Assembly: GCA_034440615.1 (NCBI GenBank)
Contig: JAOTOM010003675.1
Span: 1-64,000, forward strand
Direction: 5' to 3'
From: Ashinkailepas kermadecensis
Taxonomy: Eukaryota; Arthropoda; Thecostraca; Neolepadidae
Length of the DNA: 64,000 nucleotides
A program made the position numbers and the translations under genes. Within the stretch, counting starts at the first letter, position 1. Every line of letters begins with the position of its first letter. Under the pieces are notes generated by a model. That model made no database searches. It was not told the DNA's origin and saw only the letters and a program-made list of their open reading frames with translations. Below are positions 24,595 to 36,208 of this stretch, in pieces.

Positions 24595-25015
24595 CATGCA
24601 CATGTTGACCTTCAAGATCAAGGTCAAGGGCAAGGTCAAGCGACAAGGAGCGGTAGAATGCTCAAAGTTACCAGTATATTCGGAAACAACTGGTTCCATC
24701 ATGTACCTCGTCTCTCGTTCCAGGATGAGAGTGATTTCCCTCTCGATGGCAGTTAACCTTCAAGGTCAAACACAAGGTAAAAAATCGGGAACGCTATAAC
24801 GCCCGAACTTATTGATATATTCGGCCAAAATAAGATTCAACATGAAGCTCGTTTCTCGGCACAAGGTGGCAGTGATTTCGGTTTCAATAATAGTTGAGCT
24901 TCAAAGTCAAATTCAAGGTCAAGTAATAGGAGCGCTACAACGCCCAAAGTGACCGATATTTTCGAGAAAAAAAACTAGTTCCAAAATATAGCTCGTCACT
25001 CGTTCCAGGATGTCT
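24595..25015. repeat. Diverged tandem repeat of about 140-150 bp with AAGGTCA motifs, 3 copies
   Basis: GTTGACCTTCAAGATCAAGG at 24,603, a relative at 24,753 and another at 24,893, each followed by more AAGGTCAA, an AACGCCC/AATGCTC block and a CTCGTYWCTCG block. The AGGTCA hexamer is also frequent in repeats at 9.6-10.3 and 39.5-40.5 kb. Confidence 0.8.
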
Positions 25016-25744
25016 TATTTGGAACAACGAATCGTCGATCTATTCTCCTCTTGGCCTTTAGAACTTTTGCAGTCGAACTGTTTGGCCCTGAGGAGATCAC
25101 GAATTTGTCGTCTCAGGAAAATTCATTCCGTGGTATTAGCCTCACTCATTCTGGGAAGCTCCCGGCCCCAGTACCTGAACACTGGACCATCCTTACCCAT
25201 ACCCGTCACGATTTTGTTTTCATGAGGCCCAGTTTAACATGCAGAGGAGGGAGCAGGATCTTGCTGGATTATATCAGAGGCGAATGTTGTGCGATCTTGA
25301 TGTCTGGTACCAGCAACTGTCGAAGAGGAAGAACAACTGTCGAAGAGCAACTGTCCCTCACTGTAAACCAAATCGACCAGGCCCTGGCGTGCACTTAGTC
25401 AATGCTTAGTTGCATAGGCTGTACTTCTTTCTGCAACACGGGTAAGCCTAGAGTATCTACTAGCCGCTTGTTTTGCCTACTGCCACTCTTATTTAACGAG
25501 CCATTTCCTGGTTAGATAGCTGGGATGTAACTAGCTAGCGTTTAGGGAAACCAATATTAGTTTGTCAGCTTACCGAGATCATAGTTAATAAACAAATGAG
25601 GGACTAGCCCGAAAATAGATTGGTAGTTGATTCACCAAGCTAAATGAGGTCACTATATTAGAGTTCTGTTCGTTGCTGAAGTCGGTACTTGTACAGAAAC
25701 CAGGCATAGATCAGTAAATTGCGAAGGCGAATTTGTGTTTTTCG
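25016..25744. other. No recognisable feature
   Basis: A 115-codon plus-strand frame (25,051-25,398) has no domain that I recognise. A short GTCGAAGAGSAAGAACAACT duplication lies near 25,317. Confidence 0.4.
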
Positions 25745-26385
25745 GATGTGAGCGCTGGCTACATGTACTGGCGGCGAGCGCGGGCTACATGTAATGACGG
25801 CGAGCGTGGGCTACATGTAATGACGGCGAGCGCTGGCTACATGTAATGACGGCGAGCGCTGGCTACATGTAATGACGGCGAGCACTGGCTGCATGTAATG
25901 ACGGCGAGCGCGGGCTACATGTAATGACGGCGAGCGCTGGCTACATGTAATGACGGCGAGCGCTGGCTACATGTAATGACGGCGAGCGCGGGCTACATGT
26001 AATGACGGCGAGCGCGAGCTACATGTAATGACGGCGAGCGCGGGCTACATGTACTGACGGCGAGCGCTGGCTACATGTACTGGCGGCGAGCGCGGGCTAC
26101 ATGTAATGACGGCGAGCGCTGGCTACATGTAATGACGGCGAGCGCGAGCTACATGTAATGACGGCGAGCGCGGGCTACATGTACTGGCGGCGAGCGCTGG
26201 CTACATGTACTGGCGGCGAGCGCGGGCTACATGTACTGACGGCGAGCGCGGGTTACATGCAATGACGGCGAGCGCTGGCTACATGTAATGACGGCGAGCG
26301 CGGGCTACATGTAATGACGGCGAGCGCGGGCTACATGTAATGACGGCGAGCGCTGGCTATATGCAGTGACGGCGAGCATTAGAGT
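25745..26385. repeat. 26-bp minisatellite, about 24 copies
   Basis: Units of 26 bp (core GCGGGCTACATGTAATGACG) with GCTGG/GCGGG and GTAATGACG/GTACTGGCG variants. Confidence 0.96.
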
Positions 26386-27020
26386 CGGATCCTGGTGGTG
26401 CGCACTGGTAACAGGCGCTGGTAGTTTGTGCTGGTGATGCGTGCTGGTAGTTAGTACTGTTGGTGGGCACTGGTAAGTAGTGCTGGTGATGCGTGCTGGT
26501 AGTTAGTACTGTTGGTGGGCGCTGGTAAGTAGTGCTGGTGGTGCGTGCTGGTAGTTAGTACTGTTGGTGGGCGCTGGTAAGTAGTGCTGGTGGTGCGCGC
26601 TGGTAGGTAGTGCTGGTGGTGCGCGCTGGTAGGTAGTGCTGGTGGTGGGCGCTGCTGGCTATTGCTGGTGGTGCGCGCTGGTGGTTGGTGCTGGCGGTGC
26701 GTGCTGGTAGTTCGTGCTGGTGGTGTGCACTGGTGGTTGGTGCTGATAGTGTGCACTTATAGTTAGTGCTGGCAGTGTGCACTGGTAGCTAGTGCTGGTG
26801 GTGCGCGCTGGTAGTTAGTACTGTTCGTGCGCGCTGGTAAGTAGTGCTGGTGCTGCGCGCTGGTAGGTAGTGCTGGTGGTGCGCGCTGGTAGGTAGTGCT
26901 GGTGGTGTGCACTGGTGGTTGGTGCTGATGGTGTGCACTTATAGTTAGTGCTGGCAGTGTGCACTGGTAGCTAGTACGGTGGTGCGTGCTGGTAAGTAGT
27001 GCTGGCGGCTGGTCCTGGCG
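26386..27020. repeat. Second 26-bp minisatellite, about 24 copies, abutting the first
   Basis: Units of 26 bp (core GTGCTGGTGGTGCGCGCTGG then TAGGTA or TAGTTA). Same period as the neighbouring array and shares the GCGCTGG block, but is otherwise different. It contains a higher-order duplication: the block at 26,700-26,800 recurs at about 26,900-26,985. Confidence 0.93.
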
Positions 27021-27505
27021 GCAGGTACTGGTTCTATCCCCAAGTCACTTCAGTAATGTCGACACCTACCATCGACGGGCCCACTGGCAGGCGCTAGTGA
27101 CTGACGTAGAGTAATTGCGACTGACGTCAGGCACTGGTGACTGACGTCGGGTAATGCGAACATGACTGTCGCCGGCGGTCCACACCCTTCTCAATTTATC
27201 CCACATTGACCTAACAATGAACCCAACGGGTCGGTCGCTGAATGTGACCTCTCATTCCGCCGGCGAATCCGCCGCTTTGGGATGGCTTATTCACACAGCT
27301 AATCAGCAATTTTTATTTCAGGAGTAATACTTTTAAGCATTGCCATAATTTGTGCATGAAGTTGTCGTAGGCCTATGTAATTGCACGAAGAAACAAAATA
27401 TCAATTCTGACTTTGGCAACACAAATTAAATGGCAACATACATGATTTTAGGAACCTCCACCTATATGCAATGAAAGTATTGTATCACAAGGAGTTATTT
27501 TTAGT
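27021..27505. other. Unique spacer
   Basis: GGTACTGGTGACTGACGTC-type short repeats near 27,085-27,150, otherwise nothing recognised. Confidence 0.45.
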
Positions 27506-27616
27506 ATATGACCTAGCAGAATGATGAGGCGAAAATCCACAACCTGACATTGAAGCAGTGCAGCAATATGGAAGCACATGGGGAACGCACCCACTGCATA
27601 CTTACTGATGCATTTG
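27506..27616. repeat. Direct repeat flanking the 35-bp array, left copy
   Basis: About 105 bp similar to 30,446-30,545: TATGACCTA, CCTGACATTGAAGCAGTGCA, GCAATATGGAAG, GGAACGCACCCACTGCA and CTTACTGATGCAT match with few changes. Confidence 0.8.
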
Positions 27617-27714
27617 TAGCGAAGCTAATTGCGAATCTCCTCTTTTGAATGCATTTGGCTCCCACGGGCACAGTCTCGTCGAGTCTGGTCATGGACGCTC
27701 CGAGAGGATCCCAG

Positions 27715-30200
27715 GCGTTCGGTTGGTATGTACCTGCCGGCACGCTGACCTCAGCATTCGGCTGGTATGTACCTGCCGGCACGCTGACCTCAGCATTCGG
27801 CTGGTACCTGCCGGCACGCTGACCTCAGCATTCGGCTGGTATGTACCTGCCGGCACGCTGACCTCAACATTCGGCTGGTACCTGCCGGCACGCTGACCTC
27901 AACATTCGGCTGGTACCTGCCGGCACGCTGACCTCAACATTCGGCTGGTACCTGCCGGCACGCTGACCTCAGCATTGGGCTGGTACCTGCCGGCACGCTG
28001 ACCTCAGCATTCGGCTGGTACCTGCCGGCACGCTGACCTCAGCATTCGGCTGGTACCTGCCGGCACGCTGACCTCAGCATTCGGCTGGTATGTACCTGCC
28101 GGCACGCTGACCTCAGCATTCGGCTGGTACCTGCCGGCACGCTGACCTCAACATTGGGCTGGTACCTGCCGGCGCGCTGACCTCAGCATTGGGCTGGTAC
28201 CTGCCGGCACGCTGACCTCAGCATTGGGCTGGTACCTGCCGGCACGCTGACCTCAGCATTGGGCTGGTACCTGCCGGCACGCTGACCTCAGCATTCGGCT
28301 GGTACCTGCCGGCACGCTGACCTCAACATTCGGCTGGTACCTGCCGGCACGCTGACCTCAGCATTGGGCTGGTACCTGCCGGCACGCTGACCTCAGCATT
28401 CGGCTGGTACCTGCCGGCACGCTGACCTCAACATTCGGCTGGTACCTGCCGGCACGCTGACCTCAGCATTCAGCTGGTACCTGCCGGCACGCTGACCTCA
28501 ACATTGGGCTGGTACCTGCCGGCGCGCTGACCTCAGCATTGGGCTGGTACCTGCCGGCACGCTGACCTCAGCATTGGGCTGGTATGTACCTGCCGGCACG
28601 CTGACCTCAACATTGGGCTGGTACCTGCCGGCACGCTGACCTCAACATTGGGCTGGTACCTGCCGGCACGCTGACCTCAGCATTGGGCTGGTACCTGCCG
28701 GCACGCTGACCTCAGCATTGGGCTGGTACCTGCCGGCGCGCTGACCTCAGCATTGGGCTGGTACCTGCCGGCACGCTGACCTCAGCATTCGGCTGGTATG
28801 TACCTGCCGGCACGCTGACCTCAACATTCGGCTGGTATGTACCTGCCGGCACGCTGACCTCAGCATTGGGCTGGTACCTGCCGGCGCGCTGACCTCAACA
28901 TTCGGCTGGTACCTGCCGGCACGCTGACCTCAACATTCGGCTGGTACCTGCCGGCGCGCTGACCTCAACATTCGGCTGGTACCTGCCGGCACGCTGACCT
29001 CAACATTCGGTTGGTACCTGCCGGCACGCTGACCTCAGCATTCGGCCGGTACCTGCCGGCACGCTGACCTCAACATTCGGCTGGTATGTACCTGCCGGCG
29101 CGCTGACCTCAACATTCGGCTGGTACCTGCCGGCACGCTGACCTCAGCATTCGGCTGGTACCTGCCGGCACGCTGACCTCAGCATTCGGCTGGTACCTGC
29201 CGGCACGCTGACCTCAGCATTGGGCTGGTACCTGCCGGCACGCTGACCTCAACATTCGGCTGGTACCTGCCGGCACGCTGACCTCAACATTCGGCTGGTA
29301 CCTGCCGGCGCGCTGACCTCAACATTCGGCTGGTATGTACCTGCCGGCACGCTGACCTCAACATTCGGCTGGTACCTGCCGGCGCGCTGACCTCAACATT
29401 CGGCTGGTACCTGCCGGCACGCTGACCTCAACATTCGGCTGGTACCTGCCGGCGCGCTGACCTCAACATTCGGCTGGTACCTGCCGGCGCGCTGACCTCA
29501 ACATTCGGCTGGTACCTGCCGGCACGCTGACCTCAGCATTCGGCTGGTACCTGCCGGCACGCTGACCTCAACATTCGGCTGGTACCTGCCGGCACGCTGA
29601 CCTCAACATTGGGCTGGTACCTGCCGGCACGCTGACCTCAACATTCGGCTGGTACCTGCCGGCACGCTGACCTCAACATTCGGCTGGTACCTGCCGGCAC
29701 GCTGACCTCAACATTCGGCTGGTACCTGCCGGCACGCTGACCTCAACATTCGGCTGGTACCTGCCGGCACGCTGACCTCAACATTGGGCTGGTACCTGCC
29801 GGCACGCTGACCTCAACATTCGGCTGGTACCTGCCGGCACGCTGACCTCAACATTGGGCTGGTACCTGCCGGCACGCTGACCTCAACATTCGGCTGGTAC
29901 CTGCCGGCGCGCTGACCTCAACATTCGGCTGGTACCTGCCGGCACGCTGACCTCAACATTCGGCTGGTACCTGCCGGCACGCTGACCTCAGCATTCAGCT
30001 GGTACCTGCCGGCACGCTGACCTCAACATTCGGCTGGTACCTGCCGGCACGCTGACCTCAGCATTCGGCTGGTACCTGCCGGCGCGCTGACCTCAGCATT
30101 GGGCTGGTACCTGCCGGCACGCTGACCTCAGCATTCGGCTGGTACCTGCCGGCACGCTGACCTCAGCATTCGGCAGGTACCTGCCGGCGCGCTGACCTCA
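27715..30200. repeat. 35-bp minisatellite, about 70 copies
   Basis: A 2.5-kb array with unit core CTGCCGGCACGCTGACCTCA plus RCATTSGGCTGGTAC. Variants: CGGCGCGCTG, CATTGGG against CATTCGG, AGC against AAC, and a 4-base TATG insertion giving 39-bp units at intervals. Every unit has TGACCTCA. The stops in the unit keep frames short, unlike the other large arrays. Confidence 0.97.
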
Positions 30201-30445
30201 GCAGCAGACGCCACAGCCCTGGCATCGCGGAGTTTGCTGTGCTTAGTTCAGTATCCGTTGTCACAGCGAGCCGACGGTCGGCCGGCCGGAGCTGCACCAT
30301 TTCGACATGACACAGTTGGGTGTGATCATTGTGACAGCCGTGTCACCATTGTGCCATGCGGTACATGTCGATCAGGGGGACGGGGACTGGTCCGAGTGCC
30401 ACGACCGGACTTGCTGGCACATACGATGACGGAGCGATTTTCAGC

Positions 30446-30545
30446 CTATGACCTACTAGAGTGATCCGAAACCCGACATTGAAACAGAGCAGCGATATGG
30501 AAGTATAAAAGGAACGCACCCACTGCACACTTGCTGATGCATCCA
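30446..30545. repeat. Direct repeat flanking the 35-bp array, right copy
   Basis: Right-hand partner of 27,506-27,616. Ends with CACTTGCTGATGCATCC. Confidence 0.8.
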
Positions 30546-32595
30546 TCCACTTGCCTTAATGAAAGAATTAATTTATGTGGGATTGCATCTATTTATCTTC
30601 GCCTCGAATGCGCACTTTATTGGATGTTCACGTTTTTGTTATGAAGGAAATCTGCAAGCTAATTCTGATGCTTAATTGGATACTGGGAATTTGCATGAAG
30701 GTAAATTAAAAAATGCACTAGCAGATCGAATTTAAATATGTCCCCTAAATATGTCCCCTATGGTCAATGGTGTAGGAGCGATATGAAACTGTGGTGGACA
30801 GTTTTAAGGGCAGCTGCTTGTCTGTTGGAGCGCTATTGATTGAGAAAATGCAGTGCCTGGAGGTGGGGAGGGAGGGAATGCACAATCCAGTTCCTTGTGA
30901 TCCTTCGGATCGAGTTTTATTCCTCAGAGGGGCACTTTCGCCTGAAGAAAAGAATGCTGAACGGTGTGGGGTGGGGTGCAGTCGAGTGCGGCCTTCTTCC
31001 AGTTAGAGGAGTGCCGGCCAAAAATGAAGGATACTAGTCCCCCGTCTAGTTCGCTAACTACGCCAGTGCCTATGTTGATGCTACAAATACAAAATGACAA
31101 ATGGGGCAGTACTAATATAGCATAAAATTAACAATCAAGCATGGTGGAACTACTAACTGTTTCATGGTTGAATTATGTGGACCTTGAAGAAGCCAGCTGA
31201 GTAGGTTAATAGTATGTTCCAAGGAGGTGAAGCCAATGACCCTTCAAATGTATTTATATTCATGGGATGCTGTTTTCGATAGTTAGCTTAATAATGTATC
31301 GCACTCATAACCGAAAAACAATTAGCCAGCCAACCAGAATTTATGTGTTCAACGAGGATGCGTCGTTCATCGGAAATCCAAATTGATTTCAGAGGACAAC
31401 AAAGAAGTGTGTATGGGTGCAGTGTATGGGCGTATGGGTGCAGTATTGGAGATGAACGGCTTGCACTTGAGCACGAGAACCCTAAGCTGTATAGCACTTT
31501 GGTTAGCTCGAACCCCGAAACATGTCTGTTCTAACTACTAGGTATGAGGGTTTACACAAGATGAACTTCAGTTTGAGACCATTTGAGTCAAACCCCGCTG
31601 CCTCCCCAGCACACAAAACAAAATCATTTTGGACAAGCAAAGGCAGATTATCAACCCTAGGCAAGTCCCAGATGAACGAAGGAAAAATCAACATTAATCG
31701 CATGGTGATAGGTTGAAAAGCACTATGTGGAAGTTGCCATCATCATCAAAGAACGTCCTGAAAATGTAGCCATACCATTAGGATGCCATGATTGTTTGGA
31801 CATGCAGCAGAAATGGGTAAATCGCCAAAATAGACCAAATGATCACTGCGAACAACCCAGAACATTTCCCATGATATTTCTTCGGGACCGCGAACTGTGG
31901 AGTCATGAAGACTGATCCAGTGAATGGGGAAAAGTAACGAGGAACGTGGTTTGGTTCATAGACTTCCTATCGCTTTGCTACCAGACACAACGAATCCCAG
32001 CTAACCAATCCTCGAGAAAACTAAAGTTGCCCCCGAGTGGCAGGAAATTGTCTGCATCATGGCCCAGTCTAAGCATGTCGGAGAGTCGGGGCGACAACAC
32101 AAGCGTGTTCGTCATCAAAGGCGCCGCACTTTCAATCTTCTCATTGTGATATTTGATCATCAATCGATTTCTTCATGGTTTAATTTTGTCCTGGTCCTGC
32201 TTCCCTATCGACGCCGGCGACGCCGATTAGAAAATCACCTGGCGTGAACTCCATGCGATCTCAGTTGTGCTGCCAGCATTGATGGGGCACCACATCGAAG
32301 CATTTTTACCAGCTCAGCAGCACTAACATTGATGCCTTGTCTCCATCCATTGAAAGTAAAATCCATTATAACGCCGGGAGTGATACAAATATAGCGCTCC
32401 ATTCTACAACCGTTCTGAGTGTTTAATATTAATGAGGCTGATTTTTGGTAACAAGTAAGCTGCACCTGTACAGTGCGCTTTACTGTTGTCATGACAACAA
32501 GTAAAAATCGATACTAGCCAGTGGTGAACAGGATCTGCCGTCACTGTATGGCACGGGGGATGATCAAAGCACGCTTCGATGAATACTCATACGCT
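30546..32595. other. No recognisable gene (about 2 kb)
   Basis: Short open frames on both strands, all under 90 codons and without recognisable domains. Contains minor duplications such as AAATATGTCCCCT at 30,735-30,760 and GTGTATGGGTGCAGT at 31,408-31,445. Confidence 0.45.
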
Positions 32596-32992
32596 GTACA
32601 GCAACCAGTATTGGGCTGGTGTCTTCTCAACAGCAGATGACACGGCAGCCAGTGTTGGGCTGGTGTCTTTGCAACAGCAGATGCCACAGCAGCCAGTGTT
32701 GGGCTGGTGTCTTTGCAACAGCAGATGCCACAGCAGCTATTGTTGGGCTGGTGTATTTGCAACAGCAGATACCACAGCAGCCAGTGTTGGGTTGGTGTCT
32801 TTGCAACAGCAGATGCCACAGCAGCTATTGTTGGGCTGGTGTCTTCTGAACAGCAGATGCCACAGCAGCCAGTGTTAGGTTGGTGTCTTCTCAACAGTAG
32901 CTGCCACAGCAGCCAGTGTCGAGCTGGTGTCTTTTTAACAGCAGCTGCCACAGCAGCCAGTGTCGAGCTGGTGTATTCTGAACAGCAGATGC
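32596..32992. repeat. 44-bp minisatellite, 9 copies
   Basis: TTGGGCTGGTGTCTTTGCAA recurs every 44 bp (32,611, 32,655). Each unit also has CAGCAGATGCCACAGCAGC. Right-hand units are more diverged (GTCGAGCTGG). Confidence 0.95.
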
Positions 32993-33185
32993 CACCAGAC
33001 TTGTGCTCGACTCGAGTTGAATCGAGAATCGACTCATGAATCAATCGTTTTTGGATGAGTCGCGAGTTGAATCGGTTCTTTTCCCCAAAACATATCTTGA
33101 GTCGTGAGTTGAATCACATCTTTCTTTTTAAAAAATGAGTTGAATCACGAGTCAATCACTTGAATCACAATGAGTCATTTGAGTC
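32993..33185. repeat. Degenerate GAGTTGAATC-type repeat
   Basis: Short words GACTCGAGTTGAATC, GAGTCAATC and GAGTTGAATCAC recur irregularly in both orientations. Origin unclear. Confidence 0.7.
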
Positions 33186-33670
33186 TTGTGACTCAAATGC
33201 AAGTTATGAACAAATTATATAAAGCATGTATCTTTGTGAATAGTATGCCAGGACACAAAGTAGGGAGTAAAAACACAGTATAATTATTAATGCTTAGCAT
33301 TACAATTGTAAACTTATCAGCTGCCAGTGAGTAAAGAATGAGGGACACTTAAGTTATTTACCAAAAACGGATAACAATAACTACAAATAAGTATTAATGT
33401 TAAGCTTGGTAATCACAATCAGTATCATGCATGAGTCTCAATCCTAGTGCCAGAAACACAACACAGAAATGGGATGTGATTGTGAAAAAGAATATGGCAC
33501 CGAAACGACCCTGGCATTTGCAACAGGCATTTGCACTGAATACAATTGTGCTGGTTTGTGTGACAAATAACAAACCCAAGGTACCTTTACTAGAAGGTAG
33601 ATCGAAGTTTTCCTTCAAGCCCGCATGACGTCATTCAGTTTTTTTTTTAAATATAAAAATATGGTATGGT
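33186..33670. other. No recognisable feature
   Basis: AT-rich. Nothing identified. Confidence 0.45.
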
Positions 33671-33682
33671 AAGTAGTACTAC

Positions 33683-33756
<74 letters not shown>

Positions 33757-33760
33757 TATT
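33671..33760. repeat. (TAG)n microsatellite
   Basis: About 27 TAG triplets with a few interruptions, about 80 bp before the decayed gene at 33,838. Confidence 0.97.
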
Positions 33761-33837
33761 AGTATTAGTAGAGTAGTAGTAAGGTGAGAAAGTGAAAGAA
33801 AGTAAGGAGTGCAGCAACTCAAGTTGTTAGTGAGGGA

Positions 33838-35790
33838 ATGTGCATTTGGGAGAAGGCGAGAATCCCAACTGCAGAGGAGCAGAATGTCATCGCGAAGTTG
33901 GAAAGTAAGAGGGAGCAGTACCGGCGAATTCTGAAGGAGAAGACCCGACAATCTGCACCTAGGGAAAGGAAGGAAGAGGAACCTCAAGCGAGCATCAGTG
34001 ACTTGCTTGACACTGCCCATGTCGGGGAACATCAGCTGATTAAGATTCCGGAGGACCGCGAATTCCTCCAGGCACAGCGGCATCCGGGGAGGTGGGGCTT
34101 CATAGTCGGCGTTGACAAAGTGCTAGCAGAAGAGCAGCAAGCAGCGCGAGAGGCGACCGTTGAACTGACGTCCTCATCAGATAGCAGTGATGAAGCCAGT
34201 GCTCAGCATTGGTTTGAGAGCGGTGCCACTCCGTCCGCTCCAAAGAGGTTGTGTCGTGCAAGGAACATTGTTACACCGGACCTGACTGCAGCACTGGACC
34301 GCACCAAACACAGTGAGCGAATGACAGTGCATGTACTGTTGGCAGCAGCCTCTGCTCTAGATCGCGACCCCTCAGAGTTGACCATCAACCGGTCGTCACC
34401 TCCGCGAACCCAAAGGCAGGCAATTGCGGAGGAGATCCTGGAATCCTACGCAACTGACAGGAACCTGATCGCTCACTGGGATGGGAAGGAAAAAGTTGAT
34501 AGTGTTACTGCCATTGTCACTGACACAAGGAACTGCAAAGCTTCTTGTCCTACCGAAAATTGCAGTGGGAATTGTACAAGCAACAGCTACTGCTGTTATG
34601 CAGCGCCTCAAGGAATGTGGGTAACCAGACAAGTTGGCTGGCATGAGCTTTGATACGTTTTTCAGGAACACCAGATCAGCATTTCATGCATGCACTTTTC
34701 TGCAGCAACAGCTGGGACGCACGCTCTTTTACTTTGCATGTCGGCATCACATTCTGGAACTGGTAGCGGAAGCGGCATTCACAACGTGCTTTGGCCAGTC
34801 TTCTGGTCCTGACATGGCCATCTTCAAACGCTTCCAGTCAAGTTGGAAGTTTATCGAGCAAGGCAAGTTTGAGCTCTTGATGGCTGGTGACCTGGATCCC
34901 GTGGTTGACGATGCGCTTTTCAGTTGTAAGAAACAGGTTGTGCCATTCTGTGTGCGGAGGCTAGAATCTGCTCAACCTCGCGATGACTACGGCGAACTTC
35001 TTGAGTTGGTCACTATTATTTTTGGAGAGGAACTTGATAATTCAAGTTCCTCCTGCCAGGTGTCCTCCATCGTGCAAGGTGAATCGAACGCATGATCTAT
35101 GGGATCAATATCTACTTGTACCCGAGCTCAGTTTCAAATGACTGCTGCGGAACTCACTGGCCTGAAGCGCTTTACAGCATTCACTGGAACATTGTACATC
35201 ACAGCCTAGTTCGGTGCTCCGTCAGCCGTCGCTGCTCCAGCCGGAGTCCTGACATTCTTAAAAGGACTGCTCTCCTATCCAGATTCTGCTATTGCCAAGG
35301 TTTCCGGCAATAAATGTGCAAATCACCTATGGTACCTGAGTGAAGAGCTGGCCGGATCCATTCTTTTCGAAGGGATAGTTGCCCTCGATGTTAAGCCTAA
35401 GATAGCGGTCGCTCTTAAGGAGGAATGCAAAAACAATCGTTACCTATGGACGCAGGTGGACCCCGCAGCAAAAGCAAAACAGAAAAAACATTGTCGCCAA
35501 GACTGTCGCGTATCTTGTCACATCTGCCTCGAGACAGATTTTCAGACATTGAACGTCAACATGGACTTACTAGACAATGACCCTGCCGAGTTTCAGAATG
35601 ATTCCTTCCAGTCATCACAGCGAGTACTGGGCGCGATTGCAGCCGTCAAAGCCTCCACCGAGCGTGGAGCAGATTGTAGTCAAGAACTAGAATCAAATCA
35701 TGATGAAGAACGAGCAGCAGCGCCAATATCTGCTGCAACTTGTTGAGTGGCATCGCCGTCAGTTCCCGACGCAAAGAAGATATGGACTCT
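33838..35790 (+). pseudogene. Decayed transposon-like gene with LACRHHI-type central region
   Basis: The first frame (33,838-34,540) has a charged N-terminus (residues 1-60), a Ser/Asp-rich patch (SSSDSSDEASAQHW) and ends in LIAHWDGKEK. Near 34,540 the continuation shifts one frame to LLVLPKIAVGIVQ. It meets TAA at 34,622, then runs on with MSFDT, GRTLFYFACRHHILELVAEA, FGQSSGPDMAIFKRFQSSW and ELLELVTIIF. The next conserved block, PGVLHRAR then IYGINIYL, is in another frame with TGA at 35,080. The last part returns to the earlier frame, with TAG at 35,207, HLWYLSEELAG, and a tail near 35,745-35,790. That makes several frameshifts and three or more stops, so it is dead. From memory these blocks match a multi-copy uncharacterised family in arthropods and cnidarians that behaves like a transposon. 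An RNase-H-fold transposase is plausible but unproven. Confidence 0.65.
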
Positions 35791-36208
35791 GCGCGGCTGC
35801 GCCCAGAATTGATTATTCACTGTACTGGCTAACAAAGAAGATATGGACTCTGCGCGGCTGCGCCCAGAATTGATTATTCACTGTACTGGCTAACAAAGAA
35901 GATATGGACTCTGCGCGGCTGCGCCCAGAATTGATTATTCACTGAACTGGCTAACAATGAAGATATGGACTCTGCGCGGCTGCGCCCAGAATTGATTATT
36001 CACTGTACTGGCTAACAAAGAAGATATGGACTCTGCGCGGCTGCGCCCAGAATTGATTATTCACTGTACTGGCTAACAAAGAAGATATGGACTCTGCGCG
36101 GCTGCTCCCAGAATTGATTATTCACTGTACTGGCTAACAAAGAAGATATGGACTCTGCGCGGCTGCGCCCAGAATTGATTATTCACTGAACTGGCTAACA
36201 ATGAAGAT
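35772..36208. repeat. 61-bp minisatellite, 7 copies, derived from the preceding gene's 3' end
   Basis: Copies start at 35,772, 35,833 and 35,894 and so on (CAAAGAAGATATGGACTCTG ... GATTATTCACTGTACTGGCT). The first copy overlaps the last codons of the decayed gene, read as DAKKIWTLRGCAQN and stop. The array therefore arose by amplifying the stop-codon region and adjoining 3' sequence. Copies are nearly identical, so the expansion is recent. Confidence 0.95.

Noticed and set aside
25745..26385. CRISPR-like regular array
   Set aside because: Units are contiguous with no unique spacers, and the genome is eukaryotic. It is a minisatellite, as are the other regular arrays.
33682..34083. 133-codon minus-strand frame
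   Set aside because: Ends in a poly-Tyr run from the TAG microsatellite and lies antisense to the better-supported decayed gene.
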